Part shown: positions 9,273 to 17,717 of the stretch, piece after piece | Layout: every line of letters starts with the position of its first letter | How positions within the stretch are numbered: the stretch's first letter is position 1 | Source of the DNA: Vibrio hepatarius | GTDB lineage: Bacteria; Pseudomonadota; Gammaproteobacteria; Enterobacterales; Vibrionaceae | Length of the DNA stretch: 64,000 bases | Direction of reading: 5' to 3' | Assembly (NCBI RefSeq): GCF_001274785.1 | Contig: NZ_LHPI01000012.1 | Span: forward strand, 186,001-250,000 | Translations under genes and position numbers: made by a program | The notes under the pieces: model-generated | What the model was told of the DNA's origin: nothing | What the model saw: only the letters and a program-made list of their open reading frames with translations | Database searches by the model: none

Positions 9273-10397
9273 TTATACCGCTTTCACGGCGATGGTATCG
9301 CCTTTCGCGGCTTTGAGCATCGCTGTACGTTTGGTTCGGTCAATGACATCACCAACCAACTGACCACATGCCGCGTCAATGTCGTCTCCACGAGTCTTAC
9401 GTACCGTCACTGTATGTTCGTATTGCATCAGTGTTTTCTGGAAACGGTCGATGCGCGAGTTACTTGGTTTTTTGTAAGGTGAACCTGGGTACGGGTTAAA
9501 CGGAATCAAGTTGATCTTACAAGGCGTGTCTTTCATCAGCTCCGCTAGTTCACGTGCGTGGTCCATATCGTCGTTGACGTGGTCGAGCAGCACATACTCT
9601 ACCGTTACCTTACCGCGGTTTGCGTTTGAAGACGCGATATAACGACGAACTGACGCCAAGAAATCTTGGATATCCCAGCGGTCGTTAATTGGCATGATTT
9701 CGCTACGCAATTTATCGTTCGGCGCGTGTAGAGAAATCGCCAGTGCTACATCGATTTTGCCCGTCATTTGGTCAAGGCCAGAAACGACACCAGAAGTAGA
9801 AACGGTAACGCGACGCTTAGAAAGACCAAAACCAAGATCATCCAGCATAATTTCTAATGCCGGGATCAGGTTCTTCATGTTCAGTAGAGGCTCACCCATA
9901 CCCATCATTACCACGTTGGTAATTGGGCGACGACCAGTCTCTTTCTGCAAGCCGATTTCACGCGCAGCGCGCCATACCTGACCAATGATTTCAGAGACTT
10001 TAAGGTTACGGTTAAAGCCTTGTTGAGCCGTTGAGCAGAATTTACATTCCAGCGCACAACCTACCTGCGAAGACACACACAACGTTGCACGGTCATCTTC
10101 TGGGATGTATACCGTTTCAACGTCTTGGTCGCCTACTTTCATCGCCCACTTGATCGTACCGTCAGAAGAGTGCTGAGCTTCTGCAACCGTTGGTGCTTTG
10201 ATTTCGCACTTGTGCAGTAGCTTCTCACGCAACTTCTTGTTGAGGTTGGTCATGTTGTTAAAGTCATCAACACCGAAATGGTAGATCCACTTCATTACCT
10301 GATCTGCACGGAACGCTTTTTCACCTAACTCTTCAGCGAAAAACTGACGCATACCCTTGCGATCAAAGTCGAGTAGATTGATTTTTTCAGTGGTCAT
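9273..10397 (-). CDS. rlmN: Dual-specificity 23S rRNA/tRNA m2A methyltransferase RlmN
   Basis: 374 residues from the chosen ATG at 10397, which has a GAGAGG ribosome-binding site 4 bp upstream. The frame opens 8 codons earlier, without a good site. RlmN is a radical-SAM enzyme that methylates A2503 of 23S rRNA and A37 of some tRNAs. The radical-SAM triad is visible as Cys114, Cys118 and Cys121 (C-A-L-E-C-K-F-C). A further cysteine in D-D-I-D-A-A-C-G-Q near residue 346 is the methyl-carrier Cys of the family. Closely matches the E. coli protein throughout. Confidence 0.96.
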   Translation of the reverse strand: MTTEKINLLDFDRKGMRQFFAEELGEKAFRADQVMKWIYHFGVDDFNNMTNLNKKLREKLLHKCEIKAPTVAEAQHSSDGTIKWAMKVGDQDVETVYIPEDDRATLCVSSQVGCALECKFCSTAQQGFNRNLKVSEIIGQVWRAAREIGLQKETGRRPITNVVMMGMGEPLLNMKNLIPALEIMLDDLGFGLSKRRVTVSTSGVVSGLDQMTGKIDVALAISLHAPNDKLRSEIMPINDRWDIQDFLASVRRYIASSNANRGKVTVEYVLLDHVNDDMDHARELAELMKDTPCKINLIPFNPYPGSPYKKPSNSRIDRFQKTLMQYEHTVTVRKTRGDDIDAACGQLVGDVIDRTKRTAMLKAAKGDTIAVKAV

Positions 10398-10555
10398 GTG
10401 GCCTCTCAAACGACGGAACATAGATTAAGGGCGCGAATTGTACAGCCTTTACGCAGTGACAACAAGAGCAGCAAGTCCCTTGATTTATTAAGGCATTAAT
10501 AAATCGTGTGATTAAATTTTACACAGCAATTTTGACTACGTAAAATCGGCATAAA

Positions 10556-10579
10556 AAATGGCTCACTGATGAGCCATTT
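10556..10579 (-). terminator. Terminator downstream of csdE
   Basis: Perfect 10-bp stem AAATGGCTCA/TGAGCCATTT (10556-10565 with 10570-10579) with 4-nt loop, followed on the minus strand by TTTTTTATG, about 30 bp beyond the csdE stop. Confidence 0.85.
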
Positions 10580-10609
10580 AGATAATTTGGATAGAATTTA
10601 TAGACGTGG

Positions 10610-11041
10610 TTACAGCGCGGTCTGTTGTTTGATTTGCTCGACAATCGCTTTTAATCCATTGCCTCGAGACGGGCTCAAATGCGCGATCAATCCTAGTTGC
10701 TCGAAATAAGCATCGATATCGAACTGTTGGATTTCTTGACTCGATTTTCCTTCATACGCTGCCATCACCAAAGCAATTAACCCGCGCACGATACGAGCGT
10801 CGGAATCTGCACAAAAATGCCAGTGACCGTTCACTTGTTCGCTCACTAGCCATACTTGGCTTTCACACCCAGATACAGTTACCTGCTCAGACTTCAGCTC
10901 TTCCGGCATCTGAGGCAGCTTTTTCCCCCACTGAATCACTTGGCGGTAACGGTCTTCCCAACCTTTAAAGTTCTGCATAGTAGAGACTATCGCCTCTGCG
11001 GTGATCTCTTGACCAAATGGAGAAACAGGAAAAGATGACAT
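10610..11041 (-). CDS. csdE: Cysteine desulfurase sulfur acceptor CsdE (SufE family)
   Basis: 143 residues from the ATG at 11041, preceded by GGAG at 6-nt spacing; a TTG 4 codons upstream overlaps that site and is unlikely. SufE-family proteins accept persulfide sulfur from a desulfurase. The acceptor Cys is Cys59 in V-S-G-C-E-S-Q-V-W-L. The neighbouring tcdA (csdL) gene identifies it as the CsdE branch rather than SufE. A csdA desulfurase gene is not in the window, so it must lie elsewhere or be replaced by another desulfurase. Confidence 0.88.
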   Translation of the reverse strand: MSSFPVSPFGQEITAEAIVSTMQNFKGWEDRYRQVIQWGKKLPQMPEELKSEQVTVSGCESQVWLVSEQVNGHWHFCADSDARIVRGLIALVMAAYEGKSSQEIQQFDIDAYFEQLGLIAHLSPSRGNGLKAIVEQIKQQTAL

Positions 11042-11088
11042 AACACGCTCCAAATCAATGTGGCAATCAGCGTAACGCGCTTTAACGC

Positions 11089-11898
11089 TTATTTGCTGTA
11101 TTTCTGAATGAGTTTTTCAACAATGCGCGAAACAGCAACAAAACCGAACGTAGCAGTGACAACGGTCGCTGCACCAAAACCACTCGCACAGTCCATGCGT
11201 TTGGGTCCTTCTGCGGTCGACTTTACGCCACACACGCTGCCATCAGGTTGTGGGTATTTAAGTTGCTCGGTCGAGAAAACACAATCAATACCAAACTTAC
11301 GCTGTGGATTCTTTGGAAAATTATGATGACGACGCAACGTATCTTTGATTTTCTTTGCCAACGGGTCCTGAATGGTTTTGGTCAGGTCCGCTACTTGGAT
11401 TTGTGTCGGATCCACCTGCCCGCCAGCACCGCCCGTAGTAATTACTTTGATTTTATTACTGCGACAGTACGCCAGCAAAGACGCTTTCGCTTTGACGCTA
11501 TCAATCGCATCCAACACGTAGTCAAACTCTTTGCTGAGGTATTGGTGTTGATTGTCTGGCGTAATGAAGTCATCAATCAGATTCACTTTACACTCAGGAT
11601 TAATCAGCTTAACGCGCTCAGCCATCACTTCGATTTTGCTTTGCCCAACCGTACCAGACATCGCGTGGATTTGGCGGTTGATATTGGTCACGCACACGTC
11701 GTCCATATCGATCAGTGTTAACTCACCAATCCCAGTACGCGCCAGCGCTTCCACGGCCCAAGAGCCGACACCACCAATGCCAATCACACAAACGTGAGCG
11801 GCACGAAGAATTTCAACTTCGCTGTTACCGTATAGACGACGCGTGCCGCCAAAACGTTGGTTGTAGTTGTCAGAAGCCGGAGTGTCGAGTTCGCGCAT
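11089..11898 (-). CDS. tcdA: tRNA threonylcarbamoyladenosine dehydratase TcdA (CsdL)
   Basis: 269 residues from the ATG at 11898. The longer reading frame back to 11958 begins with GTG inside the mltA terminator stem and is rejected. TcdA is an E1-like (ThiF/MoeB superfamily) enzyme that uses ATP to cyclise t6A37 to ct6A in ANN-decoding tRNAs. The nucleotide-binding motif G-I-G-G-V-G-S-W-A-V-E-A-L-A-R-T-G is near residues 38-54. The conserved K-x-R-x-x-x-R-x-P region expected of E1-like proteins is replaced by the Csd-type K-D-T-L-R-R-H-H segment. A C-terminal hydrophobic stretch may contact the membrane. It lies 47 bp upstream of csdE. Confidence 0.93.
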   Translation of the reverse strand: MRELDTPASDNYNQRFGGTRRLYGNSEVEILRAAHVCVIGIGGVGSWAVEALARTGIGELTLIDMDDVCVTNINRQIHAMSGTVGQSKIEVMAERVKLINPECKVNLIDDFITPDNQHQYLSKEFDYVLDAIDSVKAKASLLAYCRSNKIKVITTGGAGGQVDPTQIQVADLTKTIQDPLAKKIKDTLRRHHNFPKNPQRKFGIDCVFSTEQLKYPQPDGSVCGVKSTAEGPKRMDCASGFGAATVVTATFGFVAVSRIVEKLIQKYSK

Positions 11899-11936
11899 GG
11901 TGCTAGTTTTCCGCCAAAATATCGTGATACAAAAAT

Positions 11937-11963
11937 AAAGAGTGCGTTTTATACGCACTCTTT
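11937..11963 (-). terminator. Terminator downstream of mltA
   Basis: Perfect 10-bp stem AAAGAGTGCG/CGCACTCTTT with 7-nt loop, followed on the minus strand by TTTATTTTTG. It sits between mltA and the tcdA start. Confidence 0.88.
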
Positions 11964-11986
11964 ATTAAAAAGTCTAGGTCAGAGGG

Positions 11987-13090
11987 TTATTGTAGCTTTT
12001 CTGGTGGCAATGCCCAAGGAGCTTGCGTACTTGAGTTGTCTAACCCTAGCTTCCAGACTCGACCAAAGTGTTTGTAATGGCCGGCCTCGGTTCCCGCTCG
12101 TGGTCCCATACCGTGGTAAAGGTCCAGATGGTTTTGCTTAACTGCGCCACCGGTATCCAACACGATCAGCAGACGTAACTGGTGCGCGCCACTCCAGCTG
12201 CCATCCGCGTTTAATAATGGCACTTCTGCAAGAATTGGCGTCCCCATCGGTAAGATAGAACGGTCTCCCGCGACAGACGCCATTGGCAACAACGGGATTC
12301 CAGCCGAGCCCGTCACTGGCGCATCGGCTTGAGGGTTAAAGAACACGTAAGACGGGTTTTGCTCTAGCAGTTCGCGTACCGTCTCTTCATCATTCGCTAA
12401 TACCCACTCTTTGATGGCTTTCATCGACATGTTTTCACGTGTGACCAGCTCTCGCTCGATCAGCACTTTACCGATACTGATGTAAGCCTTGTTGTTTTTA
12501 CCGCCGTAGGCAAAATACTCAAGCGTGTCGTCATCTTCAAAATGCACAAAGCCACTGCCCTGCACTTCCATCAAAAACGGATCAATCATGTTCGCTGCGT
12601 AGCCCAACTCTAGACCTTGACCTTCAAGCGCACCTGCATAGATTTGCGCGCGTGTTGGACAGTCTGAACTACAACTCGGTTTGCGGTATAAAGGGTATTT
12701 GAAGGTTTCGTTTGGTTCGTGGCGTAGCTCAATCACCGGAGAAAAATAGCCAGTGAACAACACATTACCTTTCTTGTCGCCACCGCCAAGTTGCGCAGCT
12801 TGGATATCAAAGTTGGCTAGCTCACTTGGATCGCCGCTTTGCAGCACCCACTCGTTGAGCTTGGCATACAAAGGCTGATACATCGCCGCCATTGACGATG
12901 ACTTATTTACCACTTGCTCAGCTTGCTTTTGAAACTCAGTAAAGTCTCGCGGTTTATCCGATTCAACGACTGCAGATTTATTCAAAATGGAGTTGAACTC
13001 TCCATCAAGATATTGTTGGGCACGGTCGGTCGGTTGCGCACAGCCAAACAGTAAACTGGCTGCGGCGATTGGAAGATATTTTTTGAACAC
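11987..13090 (-). CDS. mltA: Membrane-bound lytic murein transglycosylase A
   Basis: 367-residue outer-membrane lipoprotein. The signal peptide ends in L-F-G-C, making Cys17 the lipidated residue. MltA cleaves the MurNAc-GlcNAc bond of peptidoglycan, forming 1,6-anhydro ends. The MltA barrel domain is followed by a 3D domain containing L-D-T-G-G-A-V-K near the C-terminus, which carries the catalytic Asp region. G-Y-F-S-P-V and F-F-N-P are family motifs. It is monocistronic with its own terminator, about 70 bp downstream of a small membrane-protein gene. Confidence 0.94.
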   Translation of the reverse strand: MFKKYLPIAAASLLFGCAQPTDRAQQYLDGEFNSILNKSAVVESDKPRDFTEFQKQAEQVVNKSSSMAAMYQPLYAKLNEWVLQSGDPSELANFDIQAAQLGGGDKKGNVLFTGYFSPVIELRHEPNETFKYPLYRKPSCSSDCPTRAQIYAGALEGQGLELGYAANMIDPFLMEVQGSGFVHFEDDDTLEYFAYGGKNNKAYISIGKVLIERELVTRENMSMKAIKEWVLANDEETVRELLEQNPSYVFFNPQADAPVTGSAGIPLLPMASVAGDRSILPMGTPILAEVPLLNADGSWSGAHQLRLLIVLDTGGAVKQNHLDLYHGMGPRAGTEAGHYKHFGRVWKLGLDNSSTQAPWALPPEKLQ

Positions 13091-13159
13091 AGATTTTATT
13101 CCTTTCCAGCAATCCGCTCAGGATGACAAACTCAAAGGAATAGCGCAACGAGAGAGACG

Positions 13160-13522
13160 TTAACGAATGTTATTTTTGAATTTCTCTGACAATCGATAAA
13201 CAGGTTGGTAGTGAGACTCGGAGATCAGCTTCATTTCGCTCATATTTGCATCTAGCACTTTGAACGTTTTTCGCTCTTCGCCAACGCTAAATTCGACCAA
13301 TGTTCCATCAAAAGAAAACCGCGTACCTACATAGCGCCCAGCAATTTTCACGCCCTTGTCACTGAGCGTAAAAGAGTCAACAGAATAACCAGCGACATCT
13401 TGCTCAACCCAAGTGCCATATAAAGGTGCTTTCGGGTGAATCGCATCTTGAATGCGTTCAAAGATCGGCATGGATAGCGCGACAATTACCGCCGCGATAG
13501 CGATAATGCTGGCTTGCATCAA
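13160..13522 (-). CDS. Small membrane-anchored protein, probable DUF2850 family
   Basis: About 120 residues from a TTG/ATG pair at 13522/13519. There is one N-terminal transmembrane helix (about residues 3-20), then a soluble domain with G-T-W-V-E-Q-D-V-A, repeated G-x-F-x-F-D-G type strands and a terminal S-H-Y-Q-P-V-Y-x-L. From memory this resembles the Vibrio-restricted DUF2850 family, whose function is unknown. The same frame stays open for 37 codons upstream. It encodes a basic stretch (S-K-K-K-R-F-E-R-L) typical of the cytoplasmic side of the anchor, but offers no ATG, GTG or TTG. An AUC at 13591 preceded by AGGTG could be the real start, giving 143 residues. Confidence 0.7.
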   Translation of the reverse strand: MMQASIIAIAAVIVALSMPIFERIQDAIHPKAPLYGTWVEQDVAGYSVDSFTLSDKGVKIAGRYVGTRFSFDGTLVEFSVGEERKTFKVLDANMSEMKLISESHYQPVYRLSEKFKNNIR

Positions 13523-13752
13523 ACGCTCAAAGCGCTTCTTCTTGCTTACACTGAGTGCGTTGACTTTCTGTTTAACTATTGCGGTATTGATAAGATCACC
13601 TGTTGATTGAAATCTAAGATCATCACAATGGCATCACAGCTCAATCGCATGAGTCCATTGTTCAGGCTTGTTTAAATACCACCAGTGACAATACCGAACA
13701 ATGATCTAAATAAAGACTTTGTTCATCTGCATAGAAAAACCACTTGCCGAAA

Positions 13753-13791
13753 AAAGAATAAAATTGCACTATCCATAAATATAAATTCATT
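13753..13791 (+). promoter_or_regulatory. Tandem ARG boxes (ArgR operator) of argA
   Basis: Two 18-bp sites fitting the ArgR consensus WNTGAATWWWWATTCANW: 13753-13770 (about 15 of 18) and 13774-13791 (about 16 of 18, core TAAAT-ataa-ATTCA). They are separated by exactly 3 bp, the usual ARG-box spacing, and end 12 bp before the argA start codon. This predicts arginine repression of argA. Confidence 0.65.
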
Positions 13792-13803
13792 TCGGATTGT
13801 AGC

Positions 13804-15141
13804 GTGAAGATTAGAAACACAGCATTAGTAAAAGGATTTAGACAGTCTGTTCCTTACGTCAACGCTCACCGTGGAAAAACCATGGTGATCATGATTGGTG
13901 GTGAAGCGGTGGCAGATCATAACTTTTCTAACATCATCAGCGATCTCGCCCTGTTGCATAGTCTTGGGGTAAAAATCGTCTTGGTGCACGGCGCACGCCC
14001 ACAAATCAATGCCATACTCGAACAAAACAACTACGACACGCCCTACCACAAAGGGGTGCGCATAACCGACGAAACCTCGCTGCAATACGTTATGCAGGCC
14101 GCGGGACAGCTACAGCTTTCGATCACAGCCCAGCTTTCTATGAGCTTGAGCAATACGCCGATGGCTGGTGCACAGCTTAACGTCGTCAGCGGTAACTTTG
14201 TAATCTCGCAACCACTTGGGGTGGATGATGGCGTCGATTACTGCCACAGCGGGCGCATTCGTCGTATTGATGTCGCGGGCATTAACCGTATGCTTGACCA
14301 AGGCTCGATTGTGTTACTTGGGCCAATCGCCAGCTCAGTGACTGGTGAATCATTTAACCTGTTATCAGAAGAAGTCGCGACTCAGGTTGCGGTCAAACTC
14401 AAGGCCGACAAGCTGATCGGCTTTTGTTCTGAGCAAGGGGTCATTGACGAACAAGGTAACGCGGTTGCCGAACTGTTCCCTCGAGAAGCAGAGCAGATAT
14501 TGCAAAAGCTGGTCACTGATTCTGAGCTTGAGGGTGGCAATTCGTCAGGCACACTACGTTTCTTGCGTGCGGCAACTACTGCCTGTCGCGCAGGCGTTCC
14601 TCGCAGCCACTTGGTGAGCTACAAAGTAGACGGTGCATTGATTCAGGAATTGTTCTCGCTAGACGGTATCGGTACGCAAATCGTCGAAGCCAGTGCGGAG
14701 CAAGTTCGCCTGGCCGACATCGATGACATCGGTGGTATCTTGGATTTGATTCGCCCGCTTGAGGAACAAGGCATTTTGGTCAGACGCTCCCGCGAGCAGT
14801 TGGAGCAAGAGATCCATCAGTTCACCATCATTGAGAAAGACGGCCTGATCATCGGTTGCGCGGCGCTTTACCCCTATGTGCAGGACAAGATGGCAGAAAT
14901 GGCCTGCGTGGCGATTCACCCAGAATACCGCGACGGAAATCGAGGATTGTTGTTGCTCAATCACATGAAGCTGCAATCAAAAGCACAAGGTTTGAAGTAT
15001 CTATTTGTTCTCACGACCCACAGTTTACACTGGTTCAGAGAGCAAGGCTTCCACGAGATGGGGGTGAACTTCCTGCCGTCGCAAAAACAAAACTTCTACA
15101 ACTATCAGCGAAAATCGAAGGTGCTCGCGATAGAACTTTGA
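13804..15141 (+). CDS. argA: N-acetylglutamate synthase ArgA
   Basis: 445 residues, beginning with GTG. It catalyses the first step of arginine biosynthesis, acetyl-CoA plus glutamate to N-acetylglutamate. The N-terminal amino-acid-kinase-like domain (about residues 25-290) includes G-G-E-A-V and [10 protein letters not shown]-terminal GNAT acetyltransferase domain follows (about 300-445, with [15 protein letters not shown] as the acetyl-CoA loop). The architecture matches E. coli ArgA, which is feedback-inhibited by arginine through the kinase-like domain. Tandem ARG boxes upstream also predict ArgR control. It is transcribed away from the mltA group. Confidence 0.96.
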   Translation: MKIRNTALVKGFRQSVPYVNAHRGKTMVIMIGGEAVADHNFSNIISDLALLHSLGVKIVLVHGARPQINAILEQNNYDTPYHKGVRITDETSLQYVMQAAGQLQLSITAQLSMSLSNTPMAGAQLNVVSGNFVISQPLGVDDGVDYCHSGRIRRIDVAGINRMLDQGSIVLLGPIASSVTGESFNLLSEEVATQVAVKLKADKLIGFCSEQGVIDEQGNAVAELFPREAEQILQKLVTDSELEGGNSSGTLRFLRAATTACRAGVPRSHLVSYKVDGALIQELFSLDGIGTQIVEASAEQVRLADIDDIGGILDLIRPLEEQGILVRRSREQLEQEIHQFTIIEKDGLIIGCAALYPYVQDKMAEMACVAIHPEYRDGNRGLLLLNHMKLQSKAQGLKYLFVLTTHSLHWFREQGFHEMGVNFLPSQKQNFYNYQRKSKVLAIEL

Positions 15142-15246
15142 TCAATCAAAAGTATGAAATTTATCGTCTCAGTACGTTATTTGGTTAACTTGATGAAATT
15201 TCTTACTAGGATGCCCTTTATTTCATATCATCTCTTGGTTAAAATT

Positions 15247-15269
15247 TAGGCTCCCGTTTCGGGAGCCTA
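15247..15269. terminator. Hairpin downstream of argA, probable terminator
   Basis: Perfect 10-bp stem TAGGCTCCCG/CGGGAGCCTA with a 3-nt loop, about 105 bp beyond argA. T tracts on either side are weak (ATTGG on plus, AAATTTTA on minus), so efficiency is uncertain. Confidence 0.55.
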
Positions 15270-15351
15270 TTGGACTTATCTCCGCTTAATCTTGTGATTA
15301 AGTCGCACGGATTGCTTGAGACTGAAACAACGTCATTAAGAGCAACATTCG

Positions 15352-15537
15352 ATGAAACCCATCAAAACTATAATTTGTAACTCGGTTCAGAGCTTTTGGG
15401 ATATGGCCGATAACCAATTGCTAGCAGGGCTAGACGTTCACTGTGTATTTCCAGTGACCGAAGGGATGAAGGCATTTATCCTTAACTATCAGGAAAAATA
15501 CCAAATCCGCAGTATCTCATTTACCACATCACTGTAA
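15352..15537 (+). CDS. Small hypothetical protein, 61 residues
   Basis: Between argA and the convergent recD. Begins with ATG after a modest purine-rich AAGAG about 10 bp upstream. The product has no transmembrane segment; it starts M-K-P-I-K-T-I-I-C and contains two further Cys/Trp-bearing segments. Codon use looks like the neighbouring genes, and the frame fills the only sizeable open part of this 465-bp gap. I do not recognise a family. It could be a small conserved Vibrio protein or a chance ORF. Confidence 0.4.
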   Translation: MKPIKTIICNSVQSFWDMADNQLLAGLDVHCVFPVTEGMKAFILNYQEKYQIRSISFTTSL

Positions 15538-15606
15538 ACCTAACAGCAAACCAGGGATGGTTATGCGCTTCCCCACCCCACTCGTAATTTAACTAATGGT
15601 ACTTAA

Positions 15607-17715
15607 TTAACTGCGCGACAATCGACTGACTAAACCACTGGCTCGTTCGGTTTTCACTTTAATCCCACGCTTCACTACTCGATCATCAACATACAAGCTT
15701 AAACGATGTTTAGCCCGTGTAATGCCTGTGTAGATTAGCTCTCGCGTCAGTATCGGGGTAAAGTCCGGCGGCAAAATCATCAAGGTATGACTAAACTCAC
15801 TACCCTGTGATTTATGGATCGTCATCGCGTAGGCAGTTTCATGCTCCGGCACTCGGCTTGGCAGTACCGACTTCACGCTACCGTCAGGTAATTCAAAGAA
15901 CACCTTTAACTTACTCTCACCTTCGACCTCATCACGAATACAAATGCCGATGTCACCATTGTACAGACCAAGCGCATGGTCATTGCGCGTAACCATAACC
16001 GGTCGGCCGTGATACCAGATCTCATCCTGAACTTGGATTAACTTTCGTGCCGCGAGTGCTTTTTCGATCCGCAAGTTAAGCCCTGCCACGCCAAAGTCTC
16101 CTTCGCGCACAGCACACAGCAGACGACATTGTGCAAAAGCATCTAACGCAGCTTTTGCTCGGCGCTCAATGCGCTCTGGTTCGCCGCTGTCTGGATCCAT
16201 CTCGGCTTGCGAGGCACGTTTGAGGTAAGGCGCGTATTCGGTCACTAACGACTGAATCAGCTGGTTGTAATGCTGGCTGTCGATTGGAAACTTCGCGATG
16301 TCGCTAAAGTCTTTGTGCCAAACATTATCGACGTTTTGCGCCGAACCTGAGTTAACCGCTTTAGCCAGTTGTCCGATACCGGAGCGCGCATCGAAGCGAT
16401 AACTTTTTTGCAGCATACACAGACTATCGGCGATACTCGTTGTTTGACTATTTCCTTGAGCAAGGGTTTGATAACCCGTCAATTGTGCAACCAGAGCGCC
16501 TTGCTGAGCGCTGTAACCAAACTGGTTAAACGAGCAAATATCTCCCAGCACAGCGCCGGCTTCTACAGACGCCAACTGATCTTTGTCACCCAGTAGAATT
16601 AAACGTGCGTGCTTTGGCAGCGCGTCGACCAACTTGTACATCATAGGTAAATCAACCATCGACGCTTCGTCGACCACCAAAATATCTAGGTGCAATGGAT
16701 TATCGTGGTTATGTCTGAATTCCGCGCTGTTTGGGATTGCGCCCAGCAAACGGTGAATTGTGCTCGCGTCAGTCGGGATCGCTTGCTTTAGCTCTGGTGA
16801 AACCGGAAGCTCGTCAATCGCTTTACCAATCGACTCGGTTAACCTTGCGGCGGCTTTACCGGTCGGCGCCACCAGCTTAATCGTAGGCAGCTCACCCAGT
16901 TGTTTCGCTTGTTCAATCAGTGCCGCAAGCAGTTTGGTTACCGTCGTCGTTTTACCCGTGCCCGGTCCGCCGGAGATCACCGCAAAGCGTTTGCTCAACG
17001 CAATCGCGGCTGCGACTTTTTGCCAGTTAACACACGCAGACAACGGCACCAACTGTTCCAACACAGATAGTTGCTCGATTTTTGATACGCCTTGGAGCTT
17101 TTGGCCTATCGTAGGCCAATCGAGATTTTCATCGTCAACGACATCTAAGTGGTCACACACCAAACGCTGTAAAGCGACCGGTGTAACTTTCGACTCTTGC
17201 TCTAATTTCTTAATATCTTCAAACAGATAGCGATAGTTTCTCGCAAACAAGTGCGCGAGCAGCTCTGAAAGTTTTTGTACTTCATCGGGCTTTAGGAGCA
17301 TGGGTGTCCCAAAGCTATTTAATCTCTCAGCAAGGGCGATTTCATAATGCCAGTAGCGGTGCAAATAGAGTCGTTCACCGTCAAACATCAAAGGTAATGC
17401 TTCACCTTGTTGACCAACCAAAGCCGAAGCCGTAAGCAACTCACGCCAATCAGTCGCAATGAGCTGCTGGTTAAGTTCAAGTGCAGCATCGCCAAACAAC
17501 CCGAGTTTGGCGGCCAAATCAACCGGCTGTCCTTGTGAATCATGCAATGGCAAACAGATATGACCTTTGCCCAACTCACTGCTGACTACACCTGCAATAA
17601 ACGCTAATGCTTGGTCTTGTGACTGCGCCAAGATAAAGCGGGCAAATTGGTAATCAAGCTGACGAATTGAACCTTTCTCTGCTAGTTGTTTTAATTTCTC
17701 TACCAAGTTCTGCAT
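15607..17715 (-). CDS. recD: RecBCD enzyme subunit RecD (exonuclease V alpha)
   Basis: 702 residues, somewhat longer than the E. coli protein (608). RecD is the 5'-3' helicase of RecBCD. The Walker A motif G-G-P-G-T-G-K-T-T is at residues 249-257. D-E-A-S-M (Walker B) follows near residue 350, and the C-terminal UvrD-like motif includes T-I-H-K-S-Q-G-S-E-F and Y-T-G-I-T-R-A. It starts 2 bp after the recB stop, so translation is coupled. The extra length is within the N-terminal and middle linker regions and looks normal for vibrios. Confidence 0.95.
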   Translation of the reverse strand: MQNLVEKLKQLAEKGSIRQLDYQFARFILAQSQDQALAFIAGVVSSELGKGHICLPLHDSQGQPVDLAAKLGLFGDAALELNQQLIATDWRELLTASALVGQQGEALPLMFDGERLYLHRYWHYEIALAERLNSFGTPMLLKPDEVQKLSELLAHLFARNYRYLFEDIKKLEQESKVTPVALQRLVCDHLDVVDDENLDWPTIGQKLQGVSKIEQLSVLEQLVPLSACVNWQKVAAAIALSKRFAVISGGPGTGKTTTVTKLLAALIEQAKQLGELPTIKLVAPTGKAAARLTESIGKAIDELPVSPELKQAIPTDASTIHRLLGAIPNSAEFRHNHDNPLHLDILVVDEASMVDLPMMYKLVDALPKHARLILLGDKDQLASVEAGAVLGDICSFNQFGYSAQQGALVAQLTGYQTLAQGNSQTTSIADSLCMLQKSYRFDARSGIGQLAKAVNSGSAQNVDNVWHKDFSDIAKFPIDSQHYNQLIQSLVTEYAPYLKRASQAEMDPDSGEPERIERRAKAALDAFAQCRLLCAVREGDFGVAGLNLRIEKALAARKLIQVQDEIWYHGRPVMVTRNDHALGLYNGDIGICIRDEVEGESKLKVFFELPDGSVKSVLPSRVPEHETAYAMTIHKSQGSEFSHTLMILPPDFTPILTRELIYTGITRAKHRLSLYVDDRVVKRGIKVKTERASGLVSRLSRS

Positions 17716-17717
17716 GA

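Noticed and set aside
11899..11958. N-terminal extension of TcdA from the GTG at 11958
   Set aside because: It would begin inside the mltA terminator stem and adds residues absent from the family.
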